From Prostheceraeus crozeri (taxonomy: Eukaryota > Platyhelminthes > Polycladida > Euryleptidae): 64,000 nucleotides of DNA. Every line of letters starts with the position of its first letter. Positions within the stretch are counted from its first letter, which is position 1. Under the pieces are notes generated by a model. The model was given only the letters and a program-made list of their open reading frames with translations, was not told the DNA's origin and ran no database searches. The DNA lies in assembly GCA_907163375.1 (NCBI GenBank), contig CAJQUW010005574.1:124001-188000 (forward strand), written 5' to 3'. The position numbers and the translations under genes were made by a program. This document shows, in pieces, positions 50,901-59,700 of this stretch.

Positions 50901-53900
50901 ACTCTTGATCTTGTGGCTGATGATGAAAAGGAGCAACAGCGTCAAAGGCAAGTCACGAAGAGATGGGACAAGAAGAAGAAGAGATTTGTTGGTCCATCGG
51001 ACGTCGGTGGGAAAATGGGCAAAATTAAAACTGAATCAGGTGTTTGGATTCCTGCCTCGTACAAGTCTGACGCCTACGCGAAATGGTTGAAACGAAATCG
51101 AGGCGCCGAAGAAGCAATAGACAAGGAAGAGAACTCAGACGAAGAAGACAGCACAAGACGAAAAGGAGTTCAGGTTCTAGGAACCCGAAGGAAAGGAGGA
51201 AGTAAGTAGCAAAAACAAAAAGCATGAAATAACGAAAATGAGAATGCTAGAAGTTGAATTTTTACAATGTAGATGCTTTAAGTAATATCTTGTGATGAGT
51301 GGTAGCTTGATAAGATAAATGTAATTACATGTATCAGGGAGTGGAACGGTTCCACGGATTTTGTGACGGAAATGGCCATTTTTGCATTTCGTGTATGTAT
51401 GGAAAAAAAATATAGAGGTAGAATTCATAAATTTTAGCTGTTTCATACATAGATTTCACAGTTTCAGATAATGCTTACTGTTATTTGAATTTTTGCGACT
51501 GATAGTTGTTTTAGGCAACTTACAATAGCTTCAGCAATAAAATATATAAAATTCCGAAAAATGTCAAATTATGTGAAAAAATCTATATCCGAGCCGAGAT
51601 AAGAAACTACATATTCATGTTGATGAACAATGCAGACTGCTTCACTTCTACATGTATCTGAAATGTTATCACTGATACGCACGCATAGAAACTTCCGTAT
51701 TATTGTTAACTGTCTGTGAATGTGTTTTTTAAGTTTAGAAATTGAAAATCGCATTTAAATTTTGATTTTTTTCTACTGAGGAACTCGCTCTTTAGAAAAT
51801 TGCTTTGCCAAAATTAGATAATAAAATATCGATGAATATAAGTACTGTAGTATGAAAAACGGGTATTTGGGATTTCCGCGGATTTTGAAGAAAAGCGTTC
51901 TGCTCCCTGATGTATTCATTGAAACATCATGTAAAAGATTCGAATGCAATGTTTCTAAAATTTCTTCTCTTGATAGGTTCTGGGTCAAAATTGTCTTTTT
52001 ACAAAGTCGTCGTGAAACCTGGTTTTGACAAAACTGCCCGAGGGAAAGCCTCAAATTGAAATGTAATAGCAGAGACGTTTTCAGCAACATCTGAGATCTC
52101 AGCGTTTCTGTCAAGATTTTATCCGGAAATTCAATTGCCTCTGACAGTTGATGAAGATTGTGCCGAAAATATGCCAACTTACAAACTGTTGAGACTTGAT
52201 CTTTTCCGCCTAAAATTTTAAGAGAAACATGTTTTAGATGCTGTTGAAAACGGTTCTGTTAATTAAATTCCTTTTCGAGGCTTTCCTTCGGATAGCTTTA
52301 TCAAGAACACTGACATTGATCAAGATGTTTCTATGAACATTGTTACGAAATGTTTTCGTTTCTTATTACCGGATTTGTCGGGGGAATCTGCCCAATCATG
52401 TTTCCTTTCAAAACTCAATATTCTCTGAATTTGGTGTCATTTTTTCAAAAAAAAAAAATTCCTGAGGAGTGGCTGCATAGCAGACAAGTGTGTTCAGACA
52501 ATAATTAATGGCTATATTATATTGAGGCAATGGTATAAATTGAATTCTTTTTATATGTGTGATAAACAGGGCACCCCAAGATGCTACCTAAAAGTCTTTA
52601 ATGTTAATGACTTAAACTATTGCTGCATTTATGTATTATGTTCTACCTTTATTAAGATGAAATAACATCTTTTTCACATATCAATGGCACTTCAAAGGAT
52701 TACTTGTGGTGCAACCCTTTATTACCCTTTATATTTTACCCAAAGAAACCTTCCACTATAAACTTGTCATTTTGTAGACATAGGATCTGGACATCTTTTC
52801 AGTTTCAAATTTGTTTTAATTACTTAAACGTCCCCCATTTTTATGAATAGGGGTGGGGGGGGGAAATGTTATGCACAATAGATAACACGATATTCATAAT
52901 CACATGTCTTCTCCATCACACCCTTCGACGCGTCCTTGACGATTTGCCGCCATTTCAATCTGTCCTTCGCCTTCTCCTTCCAAGTCCTCCAGTCTTCATT
53001 TGTGCGTTCCAGGTATCGCTTGATGCAGTCCTTCCAGCGAATCCTTGACCGTTCCTTCTCCTTGTCATTGTGTCATCCATCTTTTCTACTTGTTTCACTA
53101 CCATTTCGTCTACCATCCTTGTCACATGCCCTGCCCACCTCAGTCTCCTTTACACCACTTTCTGTGTCACCGTTTTCTTCAATCCTACTTCCTCCTTTAA
53201 CTCCGCCGTTCCTCGTTTCTCCACCAACTTTACAGCACAGATGCGGCTTATCAAGTTATTTTCACACAATTGCAACATCTGCTGCTGCTGCTCAGTTAGT
53301 GCCACCGTTTCTAATCCGCATGTCAATGCTGGCAAGACACATGTTTCCAAAACCTTTCCTCGTATCCTCTCTCCAATTCTTTTGTCCGCCAGTACTCCTG
53401 CCACTTTCCTGTATGTCCCAGGTCCGGCTTGTATCCTTCTTCTTGCTTCTGCATTGCCCTGACCATCTTCAGAGACCATTCCACCAAGGTACACAAATTT
53501 ATCTTCCTGCTTCAGTTCCACTTCTCTCACACCCACAGTCACCTCTCTCACACCTCTTTCCACTCCCTGCCTATCCACAACACTTCCGTCTTCACCAAGC
53601 TCATTCTCAGACCATGGCACGTAAAATTTCTACTCATCTTTCAGCCTCTCTTCTAACTCAAATTCATCCTTCGTTACCACCGCCAAGTCATCCGCGTACA
53701 ATAATTCCTTCATGGTCTCCTTTTCACTGCTTTTCTCGCTAACTAGCTCCATTGCCATTATGAATGAGCTCAAAGCAATGGTCGGGTGTTTTCAAATGAT
53801 TGAAGTATTTCATTCAAACCATGCGGATAATCGAAGCTGCTATAGCGACTGCGTTCGATAGGTTATGCTTTATTGATGGCTTTACGCTGACAAAGATACA

Positions 53901-54294
53901 CAATAGCCGCTTATAGGACGGCTGTCTGCCGTCTTGGCAAGAGTACAGGAATAGGGAAAATACAGCATACAATTGCGTCCGTTGATGGCGTGTTAACCGA
54001 CCGCCACACTGCCTTATAGTGAGATAGCATTGATTTGGTGAAAAAGACTTGGTGGTTTTGGTACATTTACTATGTCCCTATCAGTCAAATCGGTGAAAAT
54101 AAAGCCTACAGCAAAATTTTGTAATTGCAGGAATCTGGCATACTGGAGGTAAGCAGAAATCGGCGGGTGCTCGAAATGAAATCAAACTTCCTGAGCAGAT
54201 ATTGAAGGAGAAGAAGCGCAAAGAACGATTAGTTCAATTCATGAAGAAGAGAGAGGCGATGAGGAAAGGCAAGAAGTCAGGAAAGAAGAAGTAA
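21580..54294 (+). CDS. DDX54: DEAD-box ATP-dependent RNA helicase DDX54/DBP10, 14 coding exons
   Basis: Exons: 21580-21744, 21803-21988, 24635-24684, 24757-24798, 26687-26966, 42571-42925, 43280-43408, 45706-45800, 46624-46756, 46821-46894, 48902-49114, 49180-49277, 50858-51201, 54131-54294. All junctions are GT-AG, the phases agree throughout, and the joined frame has no stop before TAA (54292-54294): about 775 residues against roughly 880 in vertebrates. The family acts in the nucleolus in large-subunit rRNA processing. Seen: Q motif, [50 protein letters not shown], and the conserved DBP10 C-terminal block. The start was chosen at the first ATG ([10 protein letters not shown]) of the first exon; it leaves a shorter N-terminus than vertebrate homologues, so an upstream coding exon cannot be excluded. 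Introns hold many transposons, including a whole-length Polinton in intron 5. Confidence 0.95.
21989..23240. other. DDX54 intron 2, left part
   Basis: No gene. A GC-richer patch at about 22630-22960 differs in composition from its AT-rich surroundings and may be an old repeat, but I cannot name it. Confidence 0.4.
23241..24552. mobile_element. Foldback DNA element, 1.3 kb, 8-bp duplication ATTCCTAC
   Basis: Flanked by exact ATTCCTAC copies (23233-23240 and 24553-24560). Ends start catagtgtaa and finish tactccatg. Inside, about 23241-23990 is a reverse copy of the element at 47675-48524. It is followed by a forward copy of part of the same sequence (about 24000-24476) and then by the reverse of the short terminus. 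The result is a large internal inverted repeat centred near 23995, with arms close to 475 bases. No coding capacity. It lies in DDX54 intron 2. Superfamily uncertain: 8-bp duplications fit hAT or P. Confidence 0.75.
24976..26040. mobile_element. Non-autonomous hAT-like element with tgtgacaaaatgtgac repeats
   Basis: The left end cagaggtgggccg and the right end (reverse complement) aggggtcggccg resemble diverged hAT termini. Just inside both ends stand clustered copies of tgtgacaaaatgtgac and near matches (25000-25080 and 25940-26015). The 8-bp duplication is not preserved, so it is older than the other insertions. It has no transposase. It sits in DDX54 intron 4. Confidence 0.55.
26049..26686. 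other. DDX54 intron 4, right part
   Basis: Nothing recognised apart from the acceptor ccattttag before 26687. Confidence 0.5.
26967..27066 (+). repeat. Four 25-bp tandem repeats starting at the intron 5 splice donor
   Basis: Units begin gtgagaaccaatcagcgtga, gtgagagccaatcagcgtga, gtgacaaccaatcagcgtga and gtcagaaccaatcagcgtga. The first base of the first unit is the first base of DDX54 intron 5, so the first two units each carry a donor-like gtgaga. Each unit also holds a CCAAT core. Confidence 0.9.
27352..27711. repeat. Polinton left terminal inverted repeat
   Basis: Matches the reverse complement of 41681-42033 with few differences. The tip holds a perfect 17-bp stem (27362-27378 with 27401-27417) around a 22-base loop of gcttc repeats. 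Further in there is a tandem duplication of a unit containing ttgagaatttcaaatt. Confidence 0.95.
27895..28213. repeat. Three direct repeats of about 122 bp next to the left TIR
   Basis: Three diverged units share cataaactgcgaatg, cattcccat and acataaaatgattg blocks (starting near 27895, 28019 and 28139). They lie between the terminal repeat and the stop of the first minus-strand ORF. Confidence 0.7.
28209..28910 (-). pseudogene. Polinton accessory ORF, unknown
   Basis: A 233-codon frame reading away from the polymerase cluster, the first gene inside the left terminal repeat. Lys/Glu-rich, no domain recognised. Fossil element part. Confidence 0.55.
28981..29283 (+). pseudogene. Small Polinton ORF, unknown
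   Basis: A 100-codon frame divergent from the minus-strand ORF at 28209-28910, with an Ala-rich middle (QAAAAV). Function unknown; may not be a real gene. Confidence 0.3.
29551..30141 (+). pseudogene. Polinton membrane-protein ORF
   Basis: Starts [18 protein letters not shown] charged N-terminal helix is followed by two hydrophobic segments ([20 protein letters not shown] and [20 protein letters not shown]) and a charged C-terminal domain. Membrane-spanning accessory proteins are common in these elements. Exact role unknown. Confidence 0.6.
30424..31179 (+). pseudogene. Polinton accessory ORF, unknown
   Basis: A 251-codon lysine-rich frame with [20 protein letters not shown] and [20 protein letters not shown] in the middle. 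It lies between the membrane-protein ORF and the putative minor capsid-like ORF. No family recognised with certainty. Confidence 0.55.
31246..31899 (+). pseudogene. Polinton conserved protein, possible minor capsid/penton-like
   Basis: Has the [15 protein letters not shown] and SLSKLLGF blocks and [20 protein letters not shown] near the end, seen in beta-rich proteins of animal Polintons. A penton-like (single jelly-roll) role is inference from position and predicted strand content. Confidence 0.45.
31990..34330 (+). pseudogene. Polinton protein-primed DNA polymerase B (pPolB)
   Basis: Fossil remnant of the element's replicative polymerase. Seen: an exonuclease-domain stretch ([12 protein letters not shown]), the polymerase motif A region ([15 protein letters not shown]), motif B ([11 protein letters not shown]) and motif C (YTDTDSIYI). 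Family B polymerases with these motifs copy linear genomes from a protein primer. The gene is broken. Confidence 0.85.
34331..34500. repeat. AT-rich tandem repeats after the polymerase gene
   Basis: Runs of units near aacttattacatctaaa, repeated about eight times with small changes, between convergent genes of the Polinton. Confidence 0.7.
34540..35830 (-). pseudogene. Polinton minus-strand ORF, unknown, acidic C-terminus
   Basis: Fossil gene opposite to its neighbours. It starts [20 protein letters not shown], includes the stretch [20 protein letters not shown] and ends in an Asp/Glu-rich repeat ([20 protein letters not shown]). No family is certain; a processivity-clamp-like fold was considered but cannot be supported by eye. 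Confidence 0.5.
35832..35929. repeat. Three tandem 33-34-bp AT repeats between divergent Polinton genes
   Basis: Units of tttttatttttattagaaa stand three times in the short space between the divergent starts at 35827 (minus) and 35932 (plus); likely promoter region. Confidence 0.7.
35932..36444 (+). pseudogene. Polinton fibre-like coiled-coil ORF
   Basis: The N-terminus has [17 protein letters not shown] then [16 protein letters not shown], very like the repeated start motif (GPL.L...P......K.YVD) of phage tail-fibre and trimeric fibre shafts. The rest is heptad-rich coiled coil. A virion surface fibre is plausible by analogy. Confidence 0.5.
36472..36816 (+). pseudogene. Polinton coiled-coil ORF
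   Basis: Almost entirely heptad repeats ([20 protein letters not shown]). Follows the fibre-like ORF closely and may be related to it. Fossil element part. Confidence 0.5.
36880..37391 (+). pseudogene. Polinton small Ala/Gly-rich ORF upstream of capsid gene
   Basis: Contains a hydrophobic [19 protein letters not shown] segment followed by a charged helix, the layout of small core or membrane-lytic proteins found next to capsid genes in this group. Role inferred from position only. Confidence 0.45.
37481..38815 (+). pseudogene. Polinton major capsid protein (double jelly-roll)
   Basis: The N-terminal part has [16 protein letters not shown] and [14 protein letters not shown]. The C-terminal part has [20 protein letters not shown], a signature of Polinton hexon-like capsid proteins. 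About 440 residues would fit. The gene is broken. Confidence 0.8.
38816..39030. repeat. AT-rich tandem repeats after the capsid gene
   Basis: Alternating units of aactagaatagattaaaat and ggtaacttaaaatttttt, repeated about four times. No gene. Confidence 0.75.
39045..39530 (+). pseudogene. Polinton Gly/Ala-rich membrane-active ORF
   Basis: Contains [20 protein letters not shown], a hydrophobic glycine-rich segment, then a charged helix ([20 protein letters not shown]). Resembles minor virion proteins with membrane-active helices; exact family not certain. Confidence 0.5.
39583..40082 (+). pseudogene. Polinton PLA2-like protein (parvovirus VP1-like)
   Basis: [14 protein letters not shown] gives a calcium-loop-like GPG motif and [16 protein letters not shown] gives the His-Asp catalytic pair of group-XII-like/parvoviral phospholipase A2. 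In parvoviruses this domain opens endosomal membranes during entry. Fossil element part. Confidence 0.7.
40195..40938 (+). pseudogene. Polinton retroviral-type integrase
   Basis: [10 protein letters not shown] and [20 protein letters not shown] form the first catalytic Asp region of an rve integrase core. A C-terminal SH3-like part follows ([20 protein letters not shown]). This enzyme makes 6-bp target duplications, as seen here. Fossil remnant. Confidence 0.8.
40945..41448 (-). pseudogene. Polinton adenovirus-type cysteine protease
   Basis: [13 protein letters not shown] and NGVHWSA (histidine region) are followed by [17 protein letters not shown] and the catalytic cysteine block [11 protein letters not shown]. 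Cuts capsid precursor proteins in related viruses. Convergent with the integrase gene, last gene before the right TIR. Fossil remnant. Confidence 0.75.
41681..42033. repeat. Polinton right terminal inverted repeat
   Basis: Inverse copy of 27352-27711, with the same 17-bp tip stem and gcttc-type loop. Followed directly by the second ATTATA. Confidence 0.95.
42043..42237. repeat. Foldback repeat with Penelope/hammerhead-like arms
   Basis: The arms taccacactgaattagaag (42044 on) and cttctaattcagtgtggta (to 42237) are inverted. Each arm contains a gatggttgtagcatc block followed by near gaaac and a tcgtg stretch, which fits the core layout of the hammerhead ribozymes known in Penelope-like terminal repeats. 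One arm reads ttgatga...gaaac, the other ctgataa...gtaac. It starts four bases from the Polinton duplication. Confidence 0.5.
42571..45800 (+). CDS. DDX54: DDX54 exons 6-8: helicase domain 2
   Basis: Exon 6 (acceptor ttcttttcag) resumes with [19 protein letters not shown] after the 15.6-kb intron. It carries [20 protein letters not shown] (motif IV), [11 protein letters not shown] and [15 protein letters not shown] (motif V). It ends in phase 1 in HRVG, and exon 7 completes motif VI with [16 protein letters not shown], then [20 protein letters not shown]. Exon 8 gives [20 protein letters not shown], corresponding to the GMLGRVP region of vertebrate DDX54. The arginines of motif VI needed for ATP hydrolysis are present. 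Confidence 0.95.
43409..45705. other. DDX54 intron 7
   Basis: About 43790-43830 reads, on the minus strand, aataaaggttattattatca, a short A/T tail of the kind that ends LINEs or SINEs, so an old retroelement piece may continue to about 44150. Open frames at 44829-45209 have no recognisable domain. Nothing else. Confidence 0.3.
45801..46623. other. DDX54 intron 8
   Basis: No feature recognised beyond the splice sites (gtgagt donor and cttatctacag acceptor). Confidence 0.5.
46624..54294 (+). CDS. DDX54: DDX54 exons 9-14: C-terminal region with DBP10 domain
   Basis: Exon 9: [20 protein letters not shown], as in the RSRPAPSPESIKRAKE stretch of DDX54. Exon 10: [18 protein letters not shown]. Exon 11: [12 protein letters not shown] plus a long basic/polar stretch. 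Exon 12: [14 protein letters not shown] and [13 protein letters not shown]. Exon 13: the conserved DBP10 C-terminal motif [15 protein letters not shown], then [20 protein letters not shown]. Exon 14: a lysine-rich tail ending [14 protein letters not shown]. Basic tails of this kind fit RNA binding and nucleolar location. A variant poly(A) signal (aatata) about 35 bases after the stop is the only candidate seen. Confidence 0.93.
46895..47666. other. DDX54 intron 10, left part
   Basis: No feature recognised before the foldback-family insertion at 47675. Confidence 0.5.
47675..48524. mobile_element. Single-unit relative of the foldback element, 850 bp, duplication TTGCCAGC
   Basis: Exact 8-bp duplications TTGCCAGC (47667-47674 and 48525-48532) flank ends that start catagagtagggatatat and, reverse-complemented, catagagtaactgtattagg. 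These two termini align imperfectly with each other as a TIR of about 34 bases. No open frame. Its sequence matches the element at 23241-24552 over nearly its whole length, so the two define a small non-autonomous family. It lies in DDX54 intron 10. Confidence 0.85.
48533..48901. other. DDX54 intron 10, right part
   Basis: No feature recognised apart from a short (tta)n run and the acceptor cgttttctag. Confidence 0.5.
49278..50857. other. DDX54 intron 12
   Basis: Includes a short hairpin (49812-49831, 9-bp stem actcttcca) and a GC-richer stretch at about 50210-50700 with repeated ggccctcaaggggcc-like palindromes. I cannot assign either to a known element. Confidence 0.35.
51202..52879. other. 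DDX54 intron 13, left part
   Basis: Contains a weak inverted repeat: 52014-52090 against 52225-52310 (shared ggaaagcctc and gttttca blocks, about 70 percent by eye), and a G-rich run near 52853-52863. No coding feature. Confidence 0.4.
52880..53785 (-). mobile_element. LINE fragment: end of RT and C-terminal domain
   Basis: Minus-strand translation in order: [20 protein letters not shown] (RT active-site YADD), [63 protein letters not shown] and [14 protein letters not shown]. This is the 3' part of an RTE-like or related LINE polyprotein lacking its endonuclease and most of its RT. The longest open piece is 53620-53150; frame shifts lie on either side. It lies in the last DDX54 intron, antisense to the gene. 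Confidence 0.7.
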
Positions 54295-56758
54295 AGTGAA
54301 CGATTGAATTTGATGTAAATATTGTTAAATATATTGATCTTGAATGATGTCCTTGTTTTCCGCTTAATCTGTGAGTGAGGGGAAAGCACTTGACAGTAAC
54401 AGGAACTAGCCAAAGGTTTGGACCTACCGTATATGTGAGAAGTGGAACATTTTGTTCCAATGATTTCCATGTTAAGATTGTAGGGCTTATAGCTCGTAGG
54501 CCGATTTGTTGCTGTAACCTTCAGATTGTTTACCGGTTTGATGTTAGGTATCGCATCGTAGGACATGTAGACAAGATTTTAAAATTATACCATTACTTTT
54601 GCATCCAAATGAGCCTTGAAAATAGCCTGATTCGTCATCACTCATGTTATGTAAGCTACTCCGCGCAAGCCAAACAATTCTGCATTTTGATATTTTCAAA
54701 CTATTGATGAATACCAAGCAAACATGCATTTACAACTGAAACCGTTGCATAACTCTTCAACTACAGGCCTATACTAAACTTCTTTTAGCAATTTCTTGGC
54801 TGTTGGGCAGGTGGACATTCTAACACGAATCGCAAAGTTTTACGCTTGTAAGGATAAGTTCCAATGACGTACGTGTGAGTAAACGAAGTGCAGGTATCAC
54901 AATTGCTTCGACCCAAGCTGAGCCGATCTGTGATAAAGCCCTAAGTATCCGTTGCCATGGATGCAAATTGTTTCATAGGTATCGCTGCACGAATAAGAGG
55001 GCCTGAAGAAAATTTGCATCAAACCAAATGGAGCAAAATGTTTTACTTTGAAAAAACGACGTAGAGTTTGCTATAAAACAAGGCTAGAAACAGGGTCTTC
55101 CATTTTCAATAGGTTAAGTGCGTAATAAGTCCTGAGATCGAGTTTGAAGCTTTGACCTCTGAGATTGATACCTTTCTCTAAATCTCACCTCAAAAGCGGA
55201 TTGGAAACAATAGCTCGCTAATTGTATTTTTAATGTTAAACAGGGATCCCAACCCCCCGCAGACCTACATCTTTCCAAAAATATCCGGAAAATTATGAAA
55301 AGCCAGAGACTTGAATTTCAAATATTTGCATTAGAATGTTGAAGATCTGGAACAACAGATTTTTAGGAAAATTAGAAGCCTTGATGCAGCCTAGCTTGAA
55401 TCCTGTTTGCCGAAATGACAGTGAGTTAGCTTCATTTTACTGGGGAGTGCTCAAGTCGGATGTCATAAAATGTTGGTTTCTTTCGCAAGTGCATACGAAG
55501 CCTAGTTATTCCTCGCAATGTCGATAAAATGAATAAATAAGTCAAATGAAATAATTGCGAAAGCCCAAATTTTAAATCTAAATCAGACCCATCTAAATCC
55601 ATCTGTTGGGAGTCATATCTAGGAGTCTATATGCACGACAGTGCTACATTTCTTAAATTCTGGATTTCCCCCGTGTATATTTGACAATTAGAGCGCTTTG
55701 TGAAATGACCCTGCAGCTGCACATAGAATGAAAACAATAGTACGTGTACAAATGTAGCATTTATCAATTGAAATAAATTATGTAATGTCAAATACATAAT
55801 ATGATCAGGCATAGCCATAGAAAAAAACAATTTTACAACAGAAGTGTGTTGATATTGCAACCAACACATTAAATTAGCAGACGTACAAATACGCTTTGTC
55901 CTCGAAGGTGCGTTCTTTAGGGATGAAAATACACTTAATTATTGTCGTCGGTTTCAGGAGGTGGTATGTTTTCTATGGACCGCAGCGACAGATAGTCCGA
56001 TGCTCCAGACCACAAAATGCTAAGCTTAGTTGGTTGACCTATTCCTTTTATCAGAAAAGAACAAGCTGATGAGTATAGCTGAATTTGATAGACCTGGATG
56101 AAACTCTAAAATGTGGAGCTTCGGATGAAGTATTCGCTTCAGGCACTAGCCTCTCATGAACTAACAACTTATCTTTCGGTCTTCCTATTCGCTGCCCGAA
56201 TTTTTCTCACATGAAAATCATGATCATTTCAACTGAGCAGTGTTTGTCTGCATTATGTAACACGATATTTTTACTTAGGATAACCTTGTATATTAAAGTT
56301 GGTCGTGGTTTAAGTATCCCATTTAGCAATATTACTGCCATGGTCTCCTGCACACAGCGAACTTATCATTTGGCGAATGTGGCATGGACTTTTTGACTGC
56401 AATTAGTAATCGAATTGGCAGCACCTGTGTCAATAACTTTCCTTTAAATGCATTCATCTCCTGATAAGAGTTTTTTTTAAATAAATCCACAATTGCGCAG
56501 AAATTATTCCTCATGACGTATATCAACAATGTGACGTCAGTCAGCTAATGGTATTTTCTTTAACCAATGAAATTCATGTAGAGTTACCTTGAAGCATTCC
56601 TGAATTCAAAGCCTGGACATTTCAGAGTGTACTTTCCCCTGGCGTCAATACAAAACGGTCCCATTTGTCACAAAATTTCCAGCGTGTCTACTTTTTTCTA
56701 CTCTACTTCAATGGACGAAATTTCCCTGTAACGAATCTCATGCACATCAACAGCAAAG
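54295..56758. other. Intergenic region between convergent DDX54 and zinc-finger genes
   Basis: Holds the untranslated 3' ends of both genes, whose limits I cannot fix. No further gene or repeat recognised. Confidence 0.45.
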
Positions 56759-59700
56759 TCATAAATTCAATTCCTCCCTGGCATGCGTTAACATGTGTTT
56801 CTTCATAGTCAGTTCTCTAGAAAAGGTTTTATGACAGACAGGGCACTCTGAATGTTTCATACGGAAATGCGCTTCTCTCAAATGTCTGTACATCGTACTC
56901 CGTTGAGTGAATGGTCGGCCGCATAGATGACAAGCGTAGGGCCTTTCACCTGTGTGTGTCCGAACGTGCTGCTCGGCATATCTCCGAACACGAAATTCTC
57001 GCCAACACTGACGACATCGATAACATTCGTTTGAAACTTTCCAGATCAATTTCGCCGCTTCGTAAGACAACTGAACAGTGGGAGCAGCAGGTATGGAAAT
57101 CTCTGTTGCAGTTGAAGGTGCAATCTTCAAATCAGGGCATACAGCTTCTTCGTGAAGCTCTTCCTTCACAATAGTGACTTCTGTAACTTCATCGTCGTCG
57201 TCATCAGTAGGTTTGATAACGTTATCATTGGGGCTGACGTTGTTTTCCACCGTATAATAGTTCACTTGATCTCCGGTCTGAACAGATTCAGTCATCTCTA
57301 GCATTGCAGCGGCCTCTTCTGTAAAAAAATTAAGAAATTGTTTAGTTTTGACGACGAAAAGAATTATTCAAGTTATTATATTTTGATAGATAATGGAGGT
57401 TCACGCACTTGATCATTAATATAGCTTCGAGTTTGATGAAGAAATCTAGTCAATAATGCGCATTATTAAAGCAAAGCGTAGTCCACGCCGTTCGACATCT
57501 TTGATCACTGTCTACAAATCTCAAATTAAAAACCGCATTCTAAACTCAAAGATAATTTCACAGTCAGACAACATGCTGTCATCCCGAGGTTGAATGCGCA
57601 GCACCGGGAATTTTATGTGGTAGGCATACGGTCCATTCTATTTTCAGGTTGTTCCAAATACTCGTAAATTGTAAGCCTTCATTTGAACGCCCAAGAACCT
57701 CAAAGAACGTAGAGATAACGAATTCAAAGGCGATCAAGTGAATTACCAAAAACAAAACGAATTCGATCTTGCATAAATACACAATGAATTCTGGTTACAG
57801 TTACCCAAAAAACTAAGTCCACATTGAAATTTTTAAAAAGTGGGTCACAACTTACAGTTGTCAGAGAGAGAATATGTCATAAAGCGCAAGCATCATCCCT
57901 AAGACATTTTACCGCGTCTGCACATCAAAGATGGATTTCCATGAAGGTGACAACTTTTAACTTGCGGACTCGATATGCGGATGATAGTGGATATATTATA
58001 GACCTTCACTATACAATTTTCGAGACTCACCGAGTTAGCAAAACCTTCATTGAATAAGACCTTCATAGAGCTCCGTGAATTCATTCGATCATGGTGAAGT
58101 GAAAGGATTCAGTTTTATCAAAAGCATGACTACTGATTACAAGCTGTCTCAAGTAGGAGGTTCACTGCATTCCGCTGCTTTCTGCCGATGCTGGAAGATG
58201 TGGTCACCGTGACACAGTGGTTAAATGCTTGGCCTAGCGATCCTTTGGTCCATAGGTTGAGCCCAGAAAGTGTCATTGGAAGTCGTCAGGAGGGCATCCG
58301 GACTAAAAGTACCACAGCGTTCGAAATTAAAGTCTGACTAAGTCAGCACCGTCCAAGCCTCCACTATGGGGGAGTAGTGACGTTAAAGCTTCATGGGAGG
58401 AGCACCAATGCGATAAAGTAATAATAATCACCTTTATCAAAACATAATGTTTATTCACAATAAAGTGGAATCATGAACCAATTTAACAAATTTTAGTTTA
58501 GCTCGAATAACACATGCTGAAAGAATTTAGTTGTTTTATGATTGATTTTCAAATTGTATTATTGAAATTATGATTTGAAAGAAAGTACTCTTCAAAATAC
58601 GTCATAAGTTTGACTTTCCGGTGGGCGAAATCCAACCATTTTTGGTGAAGTTTGAAAATATGTTGAAACTAAAAGTCACGAAAGTACGAGTTCGGGCAGC
58701 TTAGTTGAACCGCGCAGTAAAAATGCGACATATTACCCGGCGTGGATAGGGCTTCCTAGATTTAATGCAGTCTCGGTGCATTCGAAGCTTTCCATCATAT
58801 TGTTTTAAATTCTCCTTGATATAAGAGACGCTCCGACACAGTAGTTGAATGATTTGTCTAATGATTAGTTTAGACGAGCCCTTAGGTTGTCATTGGGAGT
58901 GAGTAGAAAGACCATCAAAGCGCTTCAGCAACGTCCACGGGGGTAGAGTCGCAGTTAGAACTTCATACTGGACTTTGGGATCTAGCGGACATATATTTTG
59001 ATCCCTTGAATTCACTGTACTACCGGATTATGCTATACAGTCGTGGTACGGGGATTTTTTCCATTTTTCTCGATGAAACGCAAAATTCAAACAGGAGTTG
59101 ATCGACAGGCTTATATATACGCATAGGCCTATCCAGTTCTATGTAATCTAGATCTTCGCATGGTTCATTTCTAAAATAATGAAACTGCAAACTAAAAGCT
59201 TCCTTATTTCATGTGGGTCCATTTGCCTATTATTTGCTGTCCAATAGCTACAGCGCAGTACATACAAACACAATTTGGAATCCTCACTACCATGTGTGTG
59301 TGTGTGTGTGTGTGATGGCTTGAGGAAAACAGGCGAGCGCGAAAATTCATATCTAAGCGTCTGATCAGAAACTGAGACTTGAAAGCTGGCTTAGTTGTGT
59401 AAAGTAATCAAAGCGATATGAAAACTAATGAATGATGATAGTTATTGTATCATAAATATTGTAAATTTAAATTGATCGTGGTTCTGCGCCAAAGGCTCCG
59501 CAGATACGGAGAATGCTGTAGACAGATTATCGATTTTCATATTGGCATGTAACAGCAATATTTTATCCGGGACATCAATTTTGCCTTGCTACGGACTGAT
59601 CAATATCAAAAGTCAAGTGTCTCATACATTGTACCTTACCCTGTTTGCGATGTTACTTTCATTTTTCTTGTCGAATTGAAGATAAGTTATGTTGAGCTGC

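Noticed and set aside
53070-53742. Long plus-strand open frames rich in Ser, Pro and Leu
   Set aside because: They are the antisense shadow of the LINE RT fragment, whose minus-strand translation shows real motifs including YADD.
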